A stretch of 64,000 nucleotides of DNA from Atrina japonica (GCA_030159075.1 BROG01000109.1:852001-916000); one strand, 5' to 3'. Positions 1 to 11,980 are shown, counted from the stretch's first letter. The notes: generated by a model not told the origin, from the sequence alone. Numbers and translations: made by a program.

Positions 1-690
1 CCTGCAATATCTTGTGGCAATCCCACAACAGTGGCAATCTTACTACACTGATTGAAATCTGAAGGGAATCCCACAATAGTTACAATCCTACAACATTATG
101 GCAATTCCACATCTAGTGGCAATCCTACAATATCTAGTGGCAATCCCACAACAGTGCCAATCTTACTACACTGAGTGACATCTAATGGCAATCCCACAAC
201 AGTTACAATCCTACAACATTGTGGCAATTCCACATCTAATGGCAATCCTACAATATCTAGTTGCAATCCCACAACAGTGCCAATCTTACAACATTGAGTG
301 ACAATCCCATAACATCTAGTGACAACCCTACAACATCTTGTGACAATCCTACAACATCTTAATGCAATCCTATAACATCTAGTGGCAATCCCAGAACATC
401 TTGTGCTAACTCCAGAACATTTAGTGGCAATCCCACAATATCTAATGACAATCCTTCAACATCTATTGGCAATCCCACACTATCTGGTGGCAATCCCACA
501 ACATGTAATGACAATCCTACAACATCTAATGACAATCCTACAACATCTAATGACAATCCCACAACATCTAATGGCAATTCCACAACATCTAGTGGCAATC
601 CCAAAACATCTAGAGGCAATCCCACAACAGTGAAAATTGCACAACATTGAGTGACAACATCACAGCATCTAGAAACAATCCCTGATAATC
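1..690. repeat. degenerate ~21-bp minisatellite
   Basis: Tandem repeat with a unit near TGACAATCCTACAACATCTAA (one or two substitutions per copy). Copies run from the window edge to about 690, and some are shortened to units ending in ACAACAGTG. The opening segment (1-300) repeats at a longer period, so short units appear to have been re-duplicated as blocks. The array is open in both directions as low-complexity peptides, which I do not regard as genes. The left end lies outside the window. Confidence 0.9.
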
Positions 691-1960
691 TTACATCTTA
701 TAAAATAAATTACAGAATTGTATCGTGTGCACTTAAGTAAATGTAGGAGTACTTTGCTCTAAATAACTTGCATTGATTTCTCAAGACTAAGACATGAATT
801 TAATTAAATAGTGTTATAGTCCAGAGGTAGCTTATCTTGTACAACAAAATTATTTCAATTGTAGCAACTTTATTTAATACATCAATCATCAGGGGGGGGA
901 TAGATTCCTTCCCACATTTAATCATGAAGTAGGATTTCCTCTGTACAATTACTATATTTTCTGCTTCAGGAAATGCAATACGGAATACCAGTAACGATGC
1001 ATATTTCTGTGTGTTAGATCGGTGTATAATCAGAAAGCACTTATTGATCACTAGTGGAGATTTACAGTCAGTTACAGGAATGGTTAGATATATGAGGCAG
1101 TTGCAAATGATGTTAGACCAAGGACTGTTTCATTAGATGTCAGTGAAGATGATCAGGAATGAAACACTTTATTAATGAAATTGTGATTATTAATTGGTTG
1201 CCATGGCTTCGGAGTACAGTTTATCACACAAAGTGCTCGTGAACTAGCTAGCTATTAAAATAATCAAGACACATGAAAGATGTTTTCTGTGCTATCAGTT
1301 TGTTTGTATATTCCATTACTTGCTTTATAAGTTAGTTCTTAAGTCACCTGACATTTTTATGTCCATTGTGCATTCAAGGCACTCATACACCAATCCAATA
1401 ATAAAAATTTATAGCAGCAATATTCCTCAATTTTCCTAATATTATAACTATTTATATATGTCCATTGTCAATCTAATTCCAAACCGATCTCTCACCGCTA
1501 CCGTTTTCTGATATGTCGCGTATAGGATCTAATGCAATCCACTATGTTGTCATGTGCGGATGACCTCGTAGTTGTGTCATTTTTTAACCATTGAAAATGT
1601 GACTTAAACTATTTTATCATGATCAGATTGCTAAGAGATGTAAACATTTTTAACATTATAAACAACATTGAGCATACAAAAACTGGAAGTGCAGATTTCT
1701 TTTCATAACTTTGGATAGCTTCGAATCACCAACGATATTCCAATGGAATTTTGCAGACTGACAGTTTCCTTTTTATAAAATAAAATACATCTCTTTGGCA
1801 TTCATTTTATAAGTCACATTTTCATTGGTCAAACATTACACATGTCTGAGAAGTCATCCACATGCGACCCCTTAGCAGATTTCATTAGATCCTCTATGTG
1901 AGGTATCAGAAATTGGTTTTTAATCAGATTTGTCCATCATATAACAGGACATTGTATGGT
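691..1960. other. unannotated AT-rich DNA
   Basis: No reading frame with recognisable protein character, RNA gene or clear repeat was seen. If the MARVEL gene starts upstream of the window, this is intron sequence of that gene. I looked for the missing exon carrying its first membrane segment and did not find one. Confidence 0.5.
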
Positions 1961-1964
1961 TTAT

Positions 1965-2605
1965 GTGTTGTCAGTCCGTATATTTGTCAGTTAGTGTCAG
2001 TCCATATGTATGTCAGTTAGTGTCAGTCCATATATATGTCAGTTAGTGTCAGTCCACATGTATGTCAGTGTCAGTCCATATATATGTCAGTTAGTGTCAG
2101 TCCATATGTATGTCATTTAGTGTCAGTTCATATGTATGTCAATTAGTGTCAGTCCATATATATGTCAGTTAGTGTCAGTCCATATGTATGTCAGTGTCAG
2201 TCCATATGTATGTCACTAAGTGTTAGTCCATATGTACGTCAGTTAGTGTTAGTCCATATGTATGTCAGTTAGTGTCAGTCCATATGTATGTCAGTTAGTG
2301 TCAGTCCATATGTATGTCAGTTAGTATCAGTCCATATGTATGTCAGTGTCAGTCTGTATGTATGTCAGTTAGTGTCAGTCCATATGTATGTCAATTAGTG
2401 TCAGTCCATATGTATGTCAGTTAGTGTCAGTGCGTATGTATGTCAGTTAGTTTCAGTGCATATGTATGTCAGTTAGTGTCAGTCCATATGTGTGTCAGTT
2501 ACTGAATTAGTGTCAGTCCATATGTATGTCAGTTAGTGTCAGTCCATATGTATGTCAGTTAGACTATCAATCCATATGTATGTCAGTTAGTATCAGTCTG
2601 TGGGT
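1965..2605. repeat. 26-bp minisatellite
   Basis: About two dozen tandem copies of a 26-bp unit, TCAGTTAGTGTCAGTCCATA followed by TGTATG, with few changes. Some copies lack the TTAGTGTCAG part and are 16-18 bp long. The array ends about 120 bp before the acceptor of the first visible MARVEL exon, so it lies inside an intron of that gene if the gene continues upstream. Confidence 0.95.
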
Positions 2606-2726
2606 ATCTTCTTTAATGTTGATTTTGTCCAGATCCTCACTTAAGACACCACCTCACCTTATCAGACCAAGCTTCCCCTGTATCTTATTATCTTTTTTTC
2701 CAGTTGTATTCCTTTCTATATTGTAG

Positions 2727-2921
2727 GTCTTCTCGTTAGCGTCGTTGCTGAGTCTTGTAACATGTGCAAAGGAAGGCAATGATTTCCTCCAGCTACCGTT
2801 GAGTTGGCATTTCCGTGTAATGGTGTTTGTTTTGATACTGACGTCCGTCTTCAGTCTCACGATTTGGACATTTCATGTAACCAGTCTCGTGATTGTACTA
2901 CCTATAAACTGGTGGATGATG
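2727..2921 (+). CDS. MARVEL-domain membrane protein, internal exon (first visible)
   Basis: A 65-codon exon in phase 0 at both ends. It follows an acceptor ending TTGTAG and is followed by the donor GTGAGT. A possible upstream acceptor at 2703 would put an in-frame TAG before the exon, which decides the start. The peptide includes a hydrophobic segment (VMVFVLILTSVFSLTIW) followed by a second partly hydrophobic stretch ending WWMM. It joins in frame to exons at 4092-4226 and 7457-7591. Together they give at least three of the four membrane passes of a MARVEL domain, as in CKLF-like MARVEL proteins (CMTM), MAL or plasmolipin, which act in membrane traffic and apposition. The N-terminus and first pass are not in the window. 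The family call is from pattern and hydrophobicity; the exact subfamily is uncertain. Confidence 0.72.
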
Positions 2922-2930
2922 GTGAGTATA

Positions 2931-3021
2931 TTAACTCATTTACCCCTAAACACACATTAGGACTGCCCTAAATCATTGATTTACAGAAGAGTCCATTGTT
3001 TTTCAGGGGTTGATGAGTTAA
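2931..3021. mobile_element. palindromic mini-MITE, family M1, copy 1
   Basis: A 91-bp element with 17-bp inverted ends (TTAACTCAT...ACCCCT and AGGGG...ATGAGTTAA) around a short core containing AGAGTCCATTG. It begins nine bases after the splice donor of the MARVEL exon. Other copies are at 6561-6642, 12288-12376, 13131-13218 and, inverted, 34587-34671. Both ends carry TTAA, which could be a piggyBac-type target site, but that is only a suggestion. Confidence 0.8.
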
Positions 3022-4091
3022 TATTAAAGTACATCTTGAAAAATCTCCTCATGAGGCCATCCTTAAAAAATTGTTGGTTTGCCGTAACATGACTCAGATT
3101 TTTTACCGTGAGTAGGTAGGTCAGATTTTTTTTTAGAAAACTGTAAACCATATGTGCATGTACAATATAAGCTATGGGAACATACCAAAAGCCTGGTAAA
3201 AACAAGAAAAGAAAACAATTCCCGGAATGGCAATAAAAAAATTTGAGTCGCAGTGTTTTGAGTGAGTAGGTCGTGTTACAGCAAACCGACTATTTTTTGG
3301 CCTAAACCAATGATCAGAATTTATTTAAGTTGGGAACATTTATATCTGATTAAAGAGTCAATATCTGCAAAGTTTTAGAATGAAAACAGTATCTAATTCA
3401 TAAACAAGCCACTAACGCTTCAAATGATATAGGGTACAGTTTTATACTAATGGCCTCTTAGCTTAAAACTCAGATTGACTTTTTTTTATAAAAAGATATA
3501 TGGAAAGTATTCCTCTAAGGATCATTGTTAAAAAGTTTCAATGTAATGGGACCAAAGGTCAAGGTCAAATACTTAGTTAATGGAAAATATCATTTTTTTT
3601 GTAAACTTTTATTTATTTTCAAACTCTTCTCAAGAACCCGATTGTTCAAGTTTAACCAAACTTGGCAGAACTGTTACATATACACTGCATTCTACTCAGT
3701 AGGCACCCATGTCCCTGTAAGCACCCCTCCCTCTTTTTTCACACACAATCAAGTATCTTTTCTAGCCGGTTGACAAGGCGATGTGGACCAGAAAAACGTA
3801 AAAAACAGTTTATCTGTAGCACCTTGCAACACAAGGATGTCGATAGGTGGCCACTATATTAACTACAACAACTTGAAAACTGTACACTATAAAAATATTT
3901 ACTGCTTTACTTCAATTTGACTATTAATTTGTCCCAATAAGTGCCCACCCCTTTTTTTCTATCTTTGTAGTGCCCTGGGCGCTTATTAGGTCGATTACAG
4001 TAGTATTGAAATAAGGCCCCATTCCCACTGCATATTTATTACATTTGTGTCACATTGTATAAATTTATTTTCTGTTTTGTTATTTTTACAG
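3022..4091. other. intron of the MARVEL gene
   Basis: Intron sequence between the exons ending at 2921 and starting at 4092. It is AT-rich and ends in a good acceptor (TTGTTATTTTTACAG). Apart from the mini-MITE at its start I see no repeat or gene in it. Confidence 0.6.
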
Positions 4092-4226
4092 GATATGGCG
4101 TTGTATTCAATATTCTCGTTTTTCTATCTTGTTGGATCATCATTAGTTGCCAGCGCTTTCGATTTTTATCAGAAAGTTGATATTGGTATTCCACATTCTA
4201 CTATCCAGCAGCTTGTTGTGTGTGTT
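4092..4226 (+). CDS. MARVEL-domain membrane protein, internal exon
   Basis: A 45-codon phase-0 exon between TTTTTACAG and the donor GTAAGT. It encodes a membrane segment (ALYSIFSFFYLVGSSLVASA) typical of the third MARVEL pass, then a short polar extracellular-like loop (residues DFYQKVDIGIP). The last codons (QQLVVCV) begin the fourth pass, which is completed by the next exon. Splicing to 7457 preserves the frame. Its close fit to splice consensus, phase and hydrophobic pattern makes this a real exon rather than a chance frame. Confidence 0.78.
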
Positions 4227-4839
4227 GTAAGTAATTCTATAGATCTATCTATATTACCAACAATAAATGCTTTTGTGGAAAGGATATCATGGGTTTCTTA
4301 ATTCATTCTTCATACCATAAATTGGGATATTTTGGTGTCGCTAAAATTTGGCCACTGTGGTCATAAAATGAAGGGTTATTATTTGGTCAGTTAAATTTTG
4401 GCCATTTATGTTTATATTATGTTTAGATTTGGCCTACTAACAAATCTCGGTCTTGTCCCCTTGAACATTCCAGGTGTTAATTAGAAATATCAGAATATTA
4501 AAAAGTGCCGGTAGAATAACTAGAATCCATGCATCAAATGGTACTTAATTCAGGTTAACGTCCACACAGTGTTATTTTAATGCCTTCCATGGTTCTATGG
4601 ACAGTCAGAAAAATAAATAAGAAGGCAATGACGAGTGATCTGATTCACAATTCTGTGAATAGTGGCATTTGAAGACATTTACTAAATAAGAATATTGTCG
4701 TCGACAAAATAAAACAGCTATTAGGTTTGTTACTGACCGTCCATGGGAATATGGTGGGTTGATCAAGTCCATGGAAAGCGAGGCGAAGTCAGTAACAAAC
4801 TCAATACATTGTAACTAATAGTGGTCACCCATATTATAA
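4227..4839. other. intron sequence of the MARVEL gene
   Basis: First part of the 3.2-kb intron between 4226 and 7457. I see no gene or clear repeat in this stretch. The remainder of the intron is largely occupied by four MITE copies listed separately. Confidence 0.55.
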
Positions 4840-4841
4840 TA

Positions 4842-5287
4842 GGGAAGTTTCGAGTTAGCCCGGATTACCGTTATGATCCTGCATTAATTCGCGCCTTCTT
4901 GATTTTGTTCCTCATATGTTCTTCCGGTTTTTATATTTACCATTGCAACGTATATATAGTAAATGGAAATATTTTTACTTTTTAGTGCATTAAATTTATT
5001 TTGTATAAAGAAACCCAAGAGACTCTTAAAACATACCACAGTTGGATATTTAGTTGAACGCCAAATTACTGAAATGTATCAGGCAGAGAAAAATGTATGG
5101 ACAGAACGGGAATCGAACCCAGGACCTTCCGAGCACTTGCAGGGCGCTTGTACCAATTGTGTTATGGGGGTTATCTATATATTATCGAAACCGGAAATAA
5201 CATTAAGGAACATTTTTCTAGAATCACGCAACTGGCGATAATAAAAGCAGGATTTTAATGGCAATCCGGGCTAACTTGAAAGTTCCC
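4842..5287. mobile_element. MITE family M2, copy 1, with embedded tRNA-like segment
   Basis: A 446-bp element with roughly 35-bp terminal inverted repeats (GGGAAGTTTCGAGTTAGCCC at the left and its near complement at the right), flanked by TA on both sides, the duplication expected of Tc1/mariner-type insertion. The interior holds, on the minus strand around 5090-5170, a tRNA-Ala-like segment with box B GGTTCGATTCC and a TTGCAAG-type anticodon loop. A 92-codon plus-strand frame crosses the element and is also open in copy 2 (12423-12860). I take it as incidental because it reads through the tRNA-like part. Confidence 0.88.
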
Positions 5288-5607
5288 TATTCTTTAATAC
5301 TCCTAGAATGCTTGTTAATCTTGAATCAGGATTGTGCAAACGTCTGAATGCTAGTATGACACCACGGAGTAATTAAGGGTTAGTTTTTGTCTGCCAAGAA
5401 CCAAGTCTGATAGTTTGAACTGGCCCAACAATTTTGAAGTGCTTCCTGAAATTTTGTGTTAATTATAATATCACCACCACCTCCCCTCCCCCCCCACACA
5501 CAAAAAGTCTGCAGTGTAAATGTTCTAGCTTAATAAACATGCATGTTTAGGTGAGATCAACACATATATCGATGTCCAATTTGTCAAATAGTCATGAACT
5601 GTGTTTA

Positions 5608-6061
5608 CAGCAGGGTGACAAAAATGAGGAATTTTTTTTATTTTTTCTCTATATATTTTATATGAAACTACATTTTTTTTCAAACATTTGTGAAGAGTAA
5701 ATTCTGAAGCAACTTTGAAGAAAGTTATACCATAAACTCTAAATATCTAACACTTTTATTTTATAATTACTCGCAAAGTTAAAATTTTCAGTTTTCAAGA
5801 TTTAGCAACTTTCACATGAACTTATTCCTATTCATGCATATTAAAAAAAGAGACATTAAAACTTTGTATCCTGCAAAACCTGTCGGTACTATAAAACAAA
5901 ACAATGGAAATTCATAAAAAAAGGCAAAACATCGAAACATTGATGGTCAATGGTGAAAATTGTACTGAAATTTAATGAGAAAGAGTAAGATTATTTGAAA
6001 AAATGTGATTTTTTATAGAGAAAAATATAAAATTCCAGTCCTCACTTTTTTCACCCTGCTG
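5608..6061. mobile_element. MITE family M3 (mariner-type ends), copy 1
   Basis: A 454-bp element that begins CAGCAGGGTGACAAAAATG and ends with the complement CACCCTGCTG, flanked by TA. The AT-rich interior has no coding capacity. A diverged second copy lies at about 11470-11935. The ends and TA target suggest mobilisation by a Tc1/mariner transposase encoded elsewhere. Confidence 0.85.
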
Positions 6062-6560
6062 TATATGTTATTCATATTGTTATACATAATCTTCTTATGC
6101 CAGCATAAACACTTATTAAAACTTTTTATTTGTCCGATCTTATATGTACAGCTCGGCATAATATGCAATATATCTAGGTATATACGATTGTCATTCTTTA
6201 TAATAAAAACACCAACAAAATATAGTAAGTTGAACACATGTATCTGTTTAAAGATGAATTATGAATAGGATTTTGGAAATCAAATTTCTGAGGACATGAT
6301 GCAGCTGTTGTATCAGTAATTATAAGTGTGGTTATGATATAAATAAAGCATCACCTATTTGTACTTTTTAATGTATAGAAAGTTTTATGAAAAGCTCTTA
6401 TATTTGTAAGCACTGCATGACGATTCAAATTTTAGCTCCACAAAGGGTCACAGTTGCTGTACATGTAAGTTTAGATAAAATGAACTGAAGACTTGGGCTT
6501 TTGTCAGCACTGTCAGCATCTGTTGTTGTACAAACCTTTCTGTAATAGACCCTTATCACT

Positions 6561-6642
6561 GAACCCATTCACCCCTAAATGGACTGGCGTAAACTATTGA
6601 TTTACAGAAGAGTCCATTGTTTTTTAGGTGTTGATGAGTTAA
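6561..6642. mobile_element. mini-MITE family M1, copy 2
   Basis: About 82 bp matching the element at 2931-3021. The right end (GTTGATGAGTTAA) is well kept and the left end is diverged (GAACCCATTCACCCCTAAA). It lies in the last intron of the MARVEL gene. Confidence 0.75.
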
Positions 6643-6943
6643 CTGTAGTCTTGTAACTTTGGATGGCAAAAATGATAGATTCCAAAAAAAGTTGCCACAG
6701 CAGCAAGATTTTCCTTTATTAAAAAAAGTGCTAAGAAATCTTTTTTACTTTTCCCAGAAATAATGAAAGGCACAATAACCATTGCAATGTGAAAAGCCTT
6801 TAAATTCATGGGACCCCCTAGATCATTTCACATTATTATTTTCATCTGTTTGACATCAAATTGATTGAACAGTAAAATCTGTCTTGTGAGACTACTGCCA
6901 TTAAAGACCACCAACCATATTTTGAAAACCGCTTAGTTAAAGT

Positions 6944-7293
6944 TAGCATTAAGCCCCCCCCCCCCCCCCCCCCCCCCCCAAATGTTTTTTTTTTCTACTT
7001 TTACTACTTGTACTTGTAACAAACGACAAATAAGAGCTATACACAGGCATAAAAATCTTTTACTAGTATTCCTATATATTTTATGAAAATAAAGTCGGGT
7101 CAAGTGTGGTATTCATATACAAATAGTAAAGTTGAGTTAATCAAGTGCCAAACTGGTTTCTCAAGCAATTTTCACAAAATATATAGGAATTTAACAATGC
7201 CTGTGTATATCTGTTTTTGTTATTGTATATTAATCTAAGTAGTAAAATAGGAAAAAACATTTTTTGAAAAAAAAATCCCACAGCTAATGCACC
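6944..7293. mobile_element. foldback MITE family M4, copy 1
   Basis: An element with inverted ends (GTTAGCATTAAG at the left, AGCTAATGCACCC at the right) and inner inverted segments around CCTATATATTTT and AAAATATATAGG. It matches the better-preserved copy at 49620-49975. A 25-base cytosine run at 6955-6979 has grown inside the left arm. It lies about 160 bp upstream of the last MARVEL exon. Confidence 0.7.
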
Positions 7294-7456
7294 CTTACGT
7301 AGACCTTTAGATAAAACCACTTATGAGATACACCTGTCTTATTGGACCACATTTTAGTGGCAGATGAGGTTGTCGTTCAAGACAAGTTCCATTGTGTTTG
7401 AATGACATTGTAATTCCTTGTCTTGTGTGACTTAACTCCTGATATTGTATTTTCAG

Positions 7457-7591
7457 ATACTTGGTTATATTTGTATGTTTTTGTATGGTCTGACCGCATA
7501 TATTGGCTACAAAAGATGGAGGGCTCAGCATCGCTTGTTCCGCAGGCGACGCTTACTAGAGGAGGAAGAGGATGAGTATTTAAATGTCTGA
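7457..7591 (+). CDS. MARVEL-domain membrane protein, last coding exon
   Basis: A phase-0 exon of 44 codons plus TGA after the acceptor GTATTTTCAG. It completes the fourth membrane pass (ILGYICMFLYGLTAYIGY). The cytoplasmic tail is strongly charged: a basic cluster with four consecutive arginines (HRLFRRRR), then LLEEEEDEYLNV at the C-terminus. A short charged tail after the fourth pass fits CMTM or MAL-like proteins. A basic patch followed by acidic residues and a tyrosine could be a sorting signal, which is inference. The three visible exons encode 154 residues. Confidence 0.78.
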   Translation: MLGYICMFLYGLTAYIGYKRWRAQHRLFRRRRLLEEEEDEYLNV

Positions 7592-9360
7592 AGTACAATG
7601 TATTTGCTGTTTATTTAGAGGACATTACACTATTGAAGGTGATGGATTATACTAATTTAACTAAATATGCTAAAGGTTGAAATGAACATGTAACTTTTTG
7701 TACATGTAAGACCATTCCAAGATTTTTCTATGTTAAGCATCCATCCTGAATTCAAAAAGTTGAACTTCAATGAGTTGAATTTCTCAATTTTTCAAACGAT
7801 TAACAAAGTCCCGAATAATTTTGTTATTTAACACTACTAATGAACAATTCATAATAAGAAATTTTTATAAATCTAACTTCTCAATGTTTCGAATAAATTT
7901 TGGGCCTCATTTATATAAAAACCATCGAACATTTCTACAAATAATTTGAAGTCAAAATCTGCATTTGTATGAATGCAATTCTCACTAATTATTAAATATC
8001 ATGACCGCATATGTATTATACGGTTTTGAAGCAATCAAACACATCTTACAGAACCTCTGAATCTAAAAATATATGATTCTCGGTCACAATTTATGAGTCG
8101 AAGTCCTGATGTTTTGAACTTTTCTTGGTGGTCCCTTGAATGTCAACTTATCAAAATTTTACTGTAACTATTTGAGAAAAATACACAACCTGATAAAAAA
8201 CACAAAACATAATTGAGATAATTTAACAGAAATAAATGGCATCAGATTCAGGTTATGGAGTTAAAACAAGTAAATGGGTACTACTAATCAAGAGTAGGCT
8301 ACAGTACCTTGACTGTACCTGGAGTAAACTACGGTACCCTGAATGCACGAGTACTTTAAATATTTGATGGTGTGTTAGCTTTATTTCATCTTAACAATGT
8401 CTGCATCAAACCAACTGCAAAAGCAAAACACTTTCATTCCATCTGTTGTATGAAAGGAACATATATTGCCATACACACCAATTGTGTTCCTGTCTTTTTA
8501 AATGCAATGTCCAAAACCAAAGTGCAGGTGGACGCTCAACATAAAAAAATTTGAAATGGTCTAATGTATTTTTAGAAATTTTATTTTAAAATGTCATAAT
8601 GGAAGATATCAGAGTTTGCAAGAGTAAGGTTGCACCTTCATAATGATATTGATTGTCAGAAATTTGAAGTTTTAAATTTAAGGTGTCTCGGTGGTTATTT
8701 TTCTGTAGACCTTACATGTTATAAATACATAATTATCCATCGTACTTCAGACCTTCATTTGCCATTTCAAAAAGCCAATGTTTTGATCACATATTTTCAT
8801 TTGTTTATCTACTCAAATCTTACCATCTCAATTTTGTGAATTTCGCCAAGGATGTTAATGATTAACAAAAAACTGACTGGGTATCAGTGATTCCACTGTC
8901 AGAAATGTCCTTTTCAAATGTATGATTTATTTTTTTGTGAATAACCTGCAATTTTCAGATTCACCAACCAATAAAAAAGCCTGAAGCAAAAAGAGATTTT
9001 ATTTTTGGTGATTACCCTGGGAGTTTTGAGCTCCACCAACCAATGAAAAGCCTGAAACAACAGTGCATTAGAATAAATACTTAGGCTATACTATGTAATG
9101 AGAAAACTACATTAATGTATATTTGTTTAATTTCATGTAGAGAAAATTTCACGTTTTTCTGAAAGGACGCTTCTCACAGGTATGAAATTTTGCGCCAGAC
9201 TGATTACATAAAAAATGTCATTGAAGTTATCTCATTTGTTTTTTATTCAATACATGACCTGATGCATTGCTCTGTACTCTACACTATGTAGATTTTGTGA
9301 TTTGTTTTTATGTTGTATGATGATGTATGAATAAATTTTGATCGGAAATATTATAATTTG
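7592..9360 (+). promoter_or_regulatory. probable 3' UTR of MARVEL gene with poly(A) signals
   Basis: AT-rich sequence with no further coding character after the stop codon. Consensus AATAAA hexamers occur at 8231-8236 and 9330-9335, either of which could end the transcript. A short direct duplication (CACCAACCAAT...AAAGCCTGAA near 8965 and 9032) lies within it. The true end cannot be decided without transcript data. Confidence 0.4.
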
Positions 9361-9953
9361 TTAGGTTACATATTAATGTCTTTCTGAGAATTCAGGAGGC
9401 TGAGGTATTATATTCTCGGATATTTAATATTGATGTATTGTCTTTGACTGTGAATATAGCGAATATAAATCCCACACGAATAAAAGCAACTACAGAGTAC
9501 CTCTTTATGCCCAGAAGATTGAAGTTGAATTGTTTTTATATGCCTCGTTGAAACATTTTCATTGCCATCAAGTAATCTGATTTCAACAAAACTTTATATA
9601 TGTAACCTATAAATAAATCAAATCCCATACAAGTTGGATTTTTGTCAATACTTGGGCAATTATTTCTTTGGAGTCCATGCCAATGTGACTTTAAAACTTT
9701 TTTGAATATATTATATAGTTCTTTGGGAGGGGGAGGCAAGATTTTTCTCAAATACATTTTGGTTTGATATAACTTCCGTCCTAATTACCTACAATGAAAT
9801 CCTCTACATACCCTTTTAATGCTTCAGTTTTTTGTTTACATACATTTTGTACATTCTGTTTGCCATGATTTATATCTATAATATGCTTATGATCTCTGTA
9901 ATATTTGTATGTAATTTGTTATGACTTTATATTTTTAAGCTTTTAACATATTA
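9361..9953. other. unannotated AT-rich DNA
   Basis: No gene, RNA or recognisable repeat was seen downstream of the MARVEL gene up to the microsatellite. Confidence 0.5.
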
Positions 9954-9999
9954 CAACACACACACACACACGCACACACACACATACACACACACACAC

Positions 10000-10080
<81 letters not shown>
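9954..10080. repeat. (CA)n-(TA)n compound microsatellite
   Basis: CA repeats with a few CG and TA interruptions pass into a long TA tract. Confidence 0.98.
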
Positions 10081-10704
10081 GTGTGATTATACATTTGGGA
10101 AAAAATAGTTATATTTAATTAGTGTATCACATGATAAATCATTGAAATTTCATTGGATAACATCGCTGCTACATATACTTCTACTACTACACTACTGGTG
10201 CTAGAGACACTGACAAATGCTGGGTAATATCACATTTTGCATGACAGAGTTATCTTCCTTTAACACAAAGTCAAATACTTACTGTACCCTACTGTGTTTA
10301 ATATCTGGGGGTTCAGTCATGTGATGCACTTAAACTATCAATGCCTCTTTAGATGGGTTCTATGCATAGAGGACAGTGTTTACCTAAACAGGCAATTAAC
10401 AGGTAATTGATAGAATATTATTATTTATATAAAAGTATTTGTTTGTATGGACATAATGTGGTTTTATATGATATCATATGAAAATGGTTGTGTTATTGTT
10501 CTAATTCTTTTATCTGCAATATTTTCATTGTGCCATTTATATCTGAACTGTAGAGTTTTTAATTTTTTTTAAACAAAATGCATTGAGGTATAAGAGATAT
10601 GGGTCCAAAGTCACTCAATTTTCTCGATTCTCAAGCTCAACTATTATTTCATTATTTTGACTATATATTCTCCCATATTCACACAGTTATCGTTATAACT
10701 AGTG

Positions 10705-11075
10705 TAAAATGATCAGCCTATCATCCACAGGGGGATGGATGACAAGCTATACGCGTTATGACGTCACAATACAATTATGACGTAGAACTTCTGTGGCTTC
10801 CAGAATGCAGTACATATTTATGTCAGACATGACTCAGATCAGATGTGCCTAGATCTATATAGACATGTAAGTGCGTAAATCTACATAGACATATATTTAA
10901 GAAATGGGAGAAAAATAATCAACCCCTACCTTGAGGGTATGGCAAAGGAATCTCAATCCTCGGGATAAGATTCATGAATGACAAACCCTTGGCAAGCCTC
11001 GGGTTTGTCATTCAAGAATCTTACCCTCAAATTGAGATTCCTTTGTCATACCCTTAAGGTAAGGGTAGATTCTGT
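10705..11075. mobile_element. foldback element family M5, copy 1 (complete hairpin)
   Basis: The right part forms a long imperfect hairpin. The left arm is about 10921-10988 (from AACCCCTACC to ACAAACCC), the loop 12 bases, and the right arm about 11001-11069. The left part (10705-10920) contains TCATCCACAGGGGGATGGATGA and repeated TCTA(C/T)ATAGACAT motifs. A second, inverted copy lies at 46855-47150 but has lost much of one hairpin arm. No coding sequence. Confidence 0.8.
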
Positions 11076-11430
11076 TAATCTTTTGTAAAATTTCTGAATT
11101 TGAGTGAACAGGAAAACTTATGTTATTTTCTATCATTCACATATAAATTTTTGCATCAAACTTATGATTTTCCTGTAAAATTTGAATAAATACATTGAGT
11201 ATGGTACTCAAAATTTGAGTACTACTCAAAACATATTTTTTTAATATTTCTGAAGTTTTATTCAAATGAGCAATAACATTCATCGCTATTTACAACTGTA
11301 TGCCACCAATATACAAACATGTCTAAAGAATAAATCTTGCATGTTTTTACCTTAAAATTATGAAAAGTTAGTTGAGCTTGAGTACTAAGTAAGTTTGGTG
11401 ACTTCGGGGCCAGATAGATATTTTTTAATC

Positions 11431-11431
<1 letters not shown>

Positions 11432-11474
<43 letters not shown>

Positions 11475-11475
11475 T
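11432..11475. repeat. (TA)n-(GA)n microsatellite with G run
   Basis: TA repeats pass into GA repeats and a short G run directly against the left end of the M3 MITE that follows. Confidence 0.95.
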
Positions 11476-11935
11476 GTGACAAAAGTGAGGAAACTCTTCT
11501 CTATATACTTGTAATAAAACCACATGTTGTCAAATGAGTATGGAGAGTTATTTCTAAAGCGATGTTGATCAAACTTGTTCCTTAAAACCAAGAGTATCTA
11601 ACACTTTCATTGTGTATTTTTTCATGATGTTAGGATGTTTTAGTGTTAAGAATCAGCAATTTTAACAGAAAACTAAATTAGATATGTGCCACAATTTCCC
11701 ATTTATACATATTAAAATTGTATATCTTTCAAAACTCATCATTACTGTAAAATGAAATTATTGAAATTGATAACAATAGTTACACAAACACAAAAAGTTC
11801 AAAATATTAATGTTTAATTGTGAAAGTTGTATTGAAATTGAGTAAGAAATTATCTTGCAATATTAATTTTTAAACATACGGTTTTAAATGAGATATATAG
11901 AGAAAAATAAAAAGTCACCTCAATTTTGTCTCCCA
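11470..11935. mobile_element. MITE family M3, copy 2
   Basis: Diverged copy of 5608-6061 with the same order of internal motifs (TCTCTATATA, GTATCTAACACTTT, GAGAAAAATA). The left end has lost the CAGCA and begins GGGTGTGACAAAAGTGAGGA; the right end is decayed to TCAATTTTGTCTCCC. An 11940-11980 TA microsatellite follows. Confidence 0.75.
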
Positions 11936-11947
11936 AACTTTATTATA

Positions 11948-11980
<33 letters not shown>

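Noticed and set aside
1..690. CRISPR-like or coding repeat
   Set aside because: Short degenerate head-to-tail units without spacers; the open frames are low-complexity artefacts of a minisatellite.
2704..2726. Upstream acceptor for the first MARVEL exon
   Set aside because: Using the acceptor at 2703 places an in-frame TAG directly before the coding part; the acceptor at 2726 avoids it.
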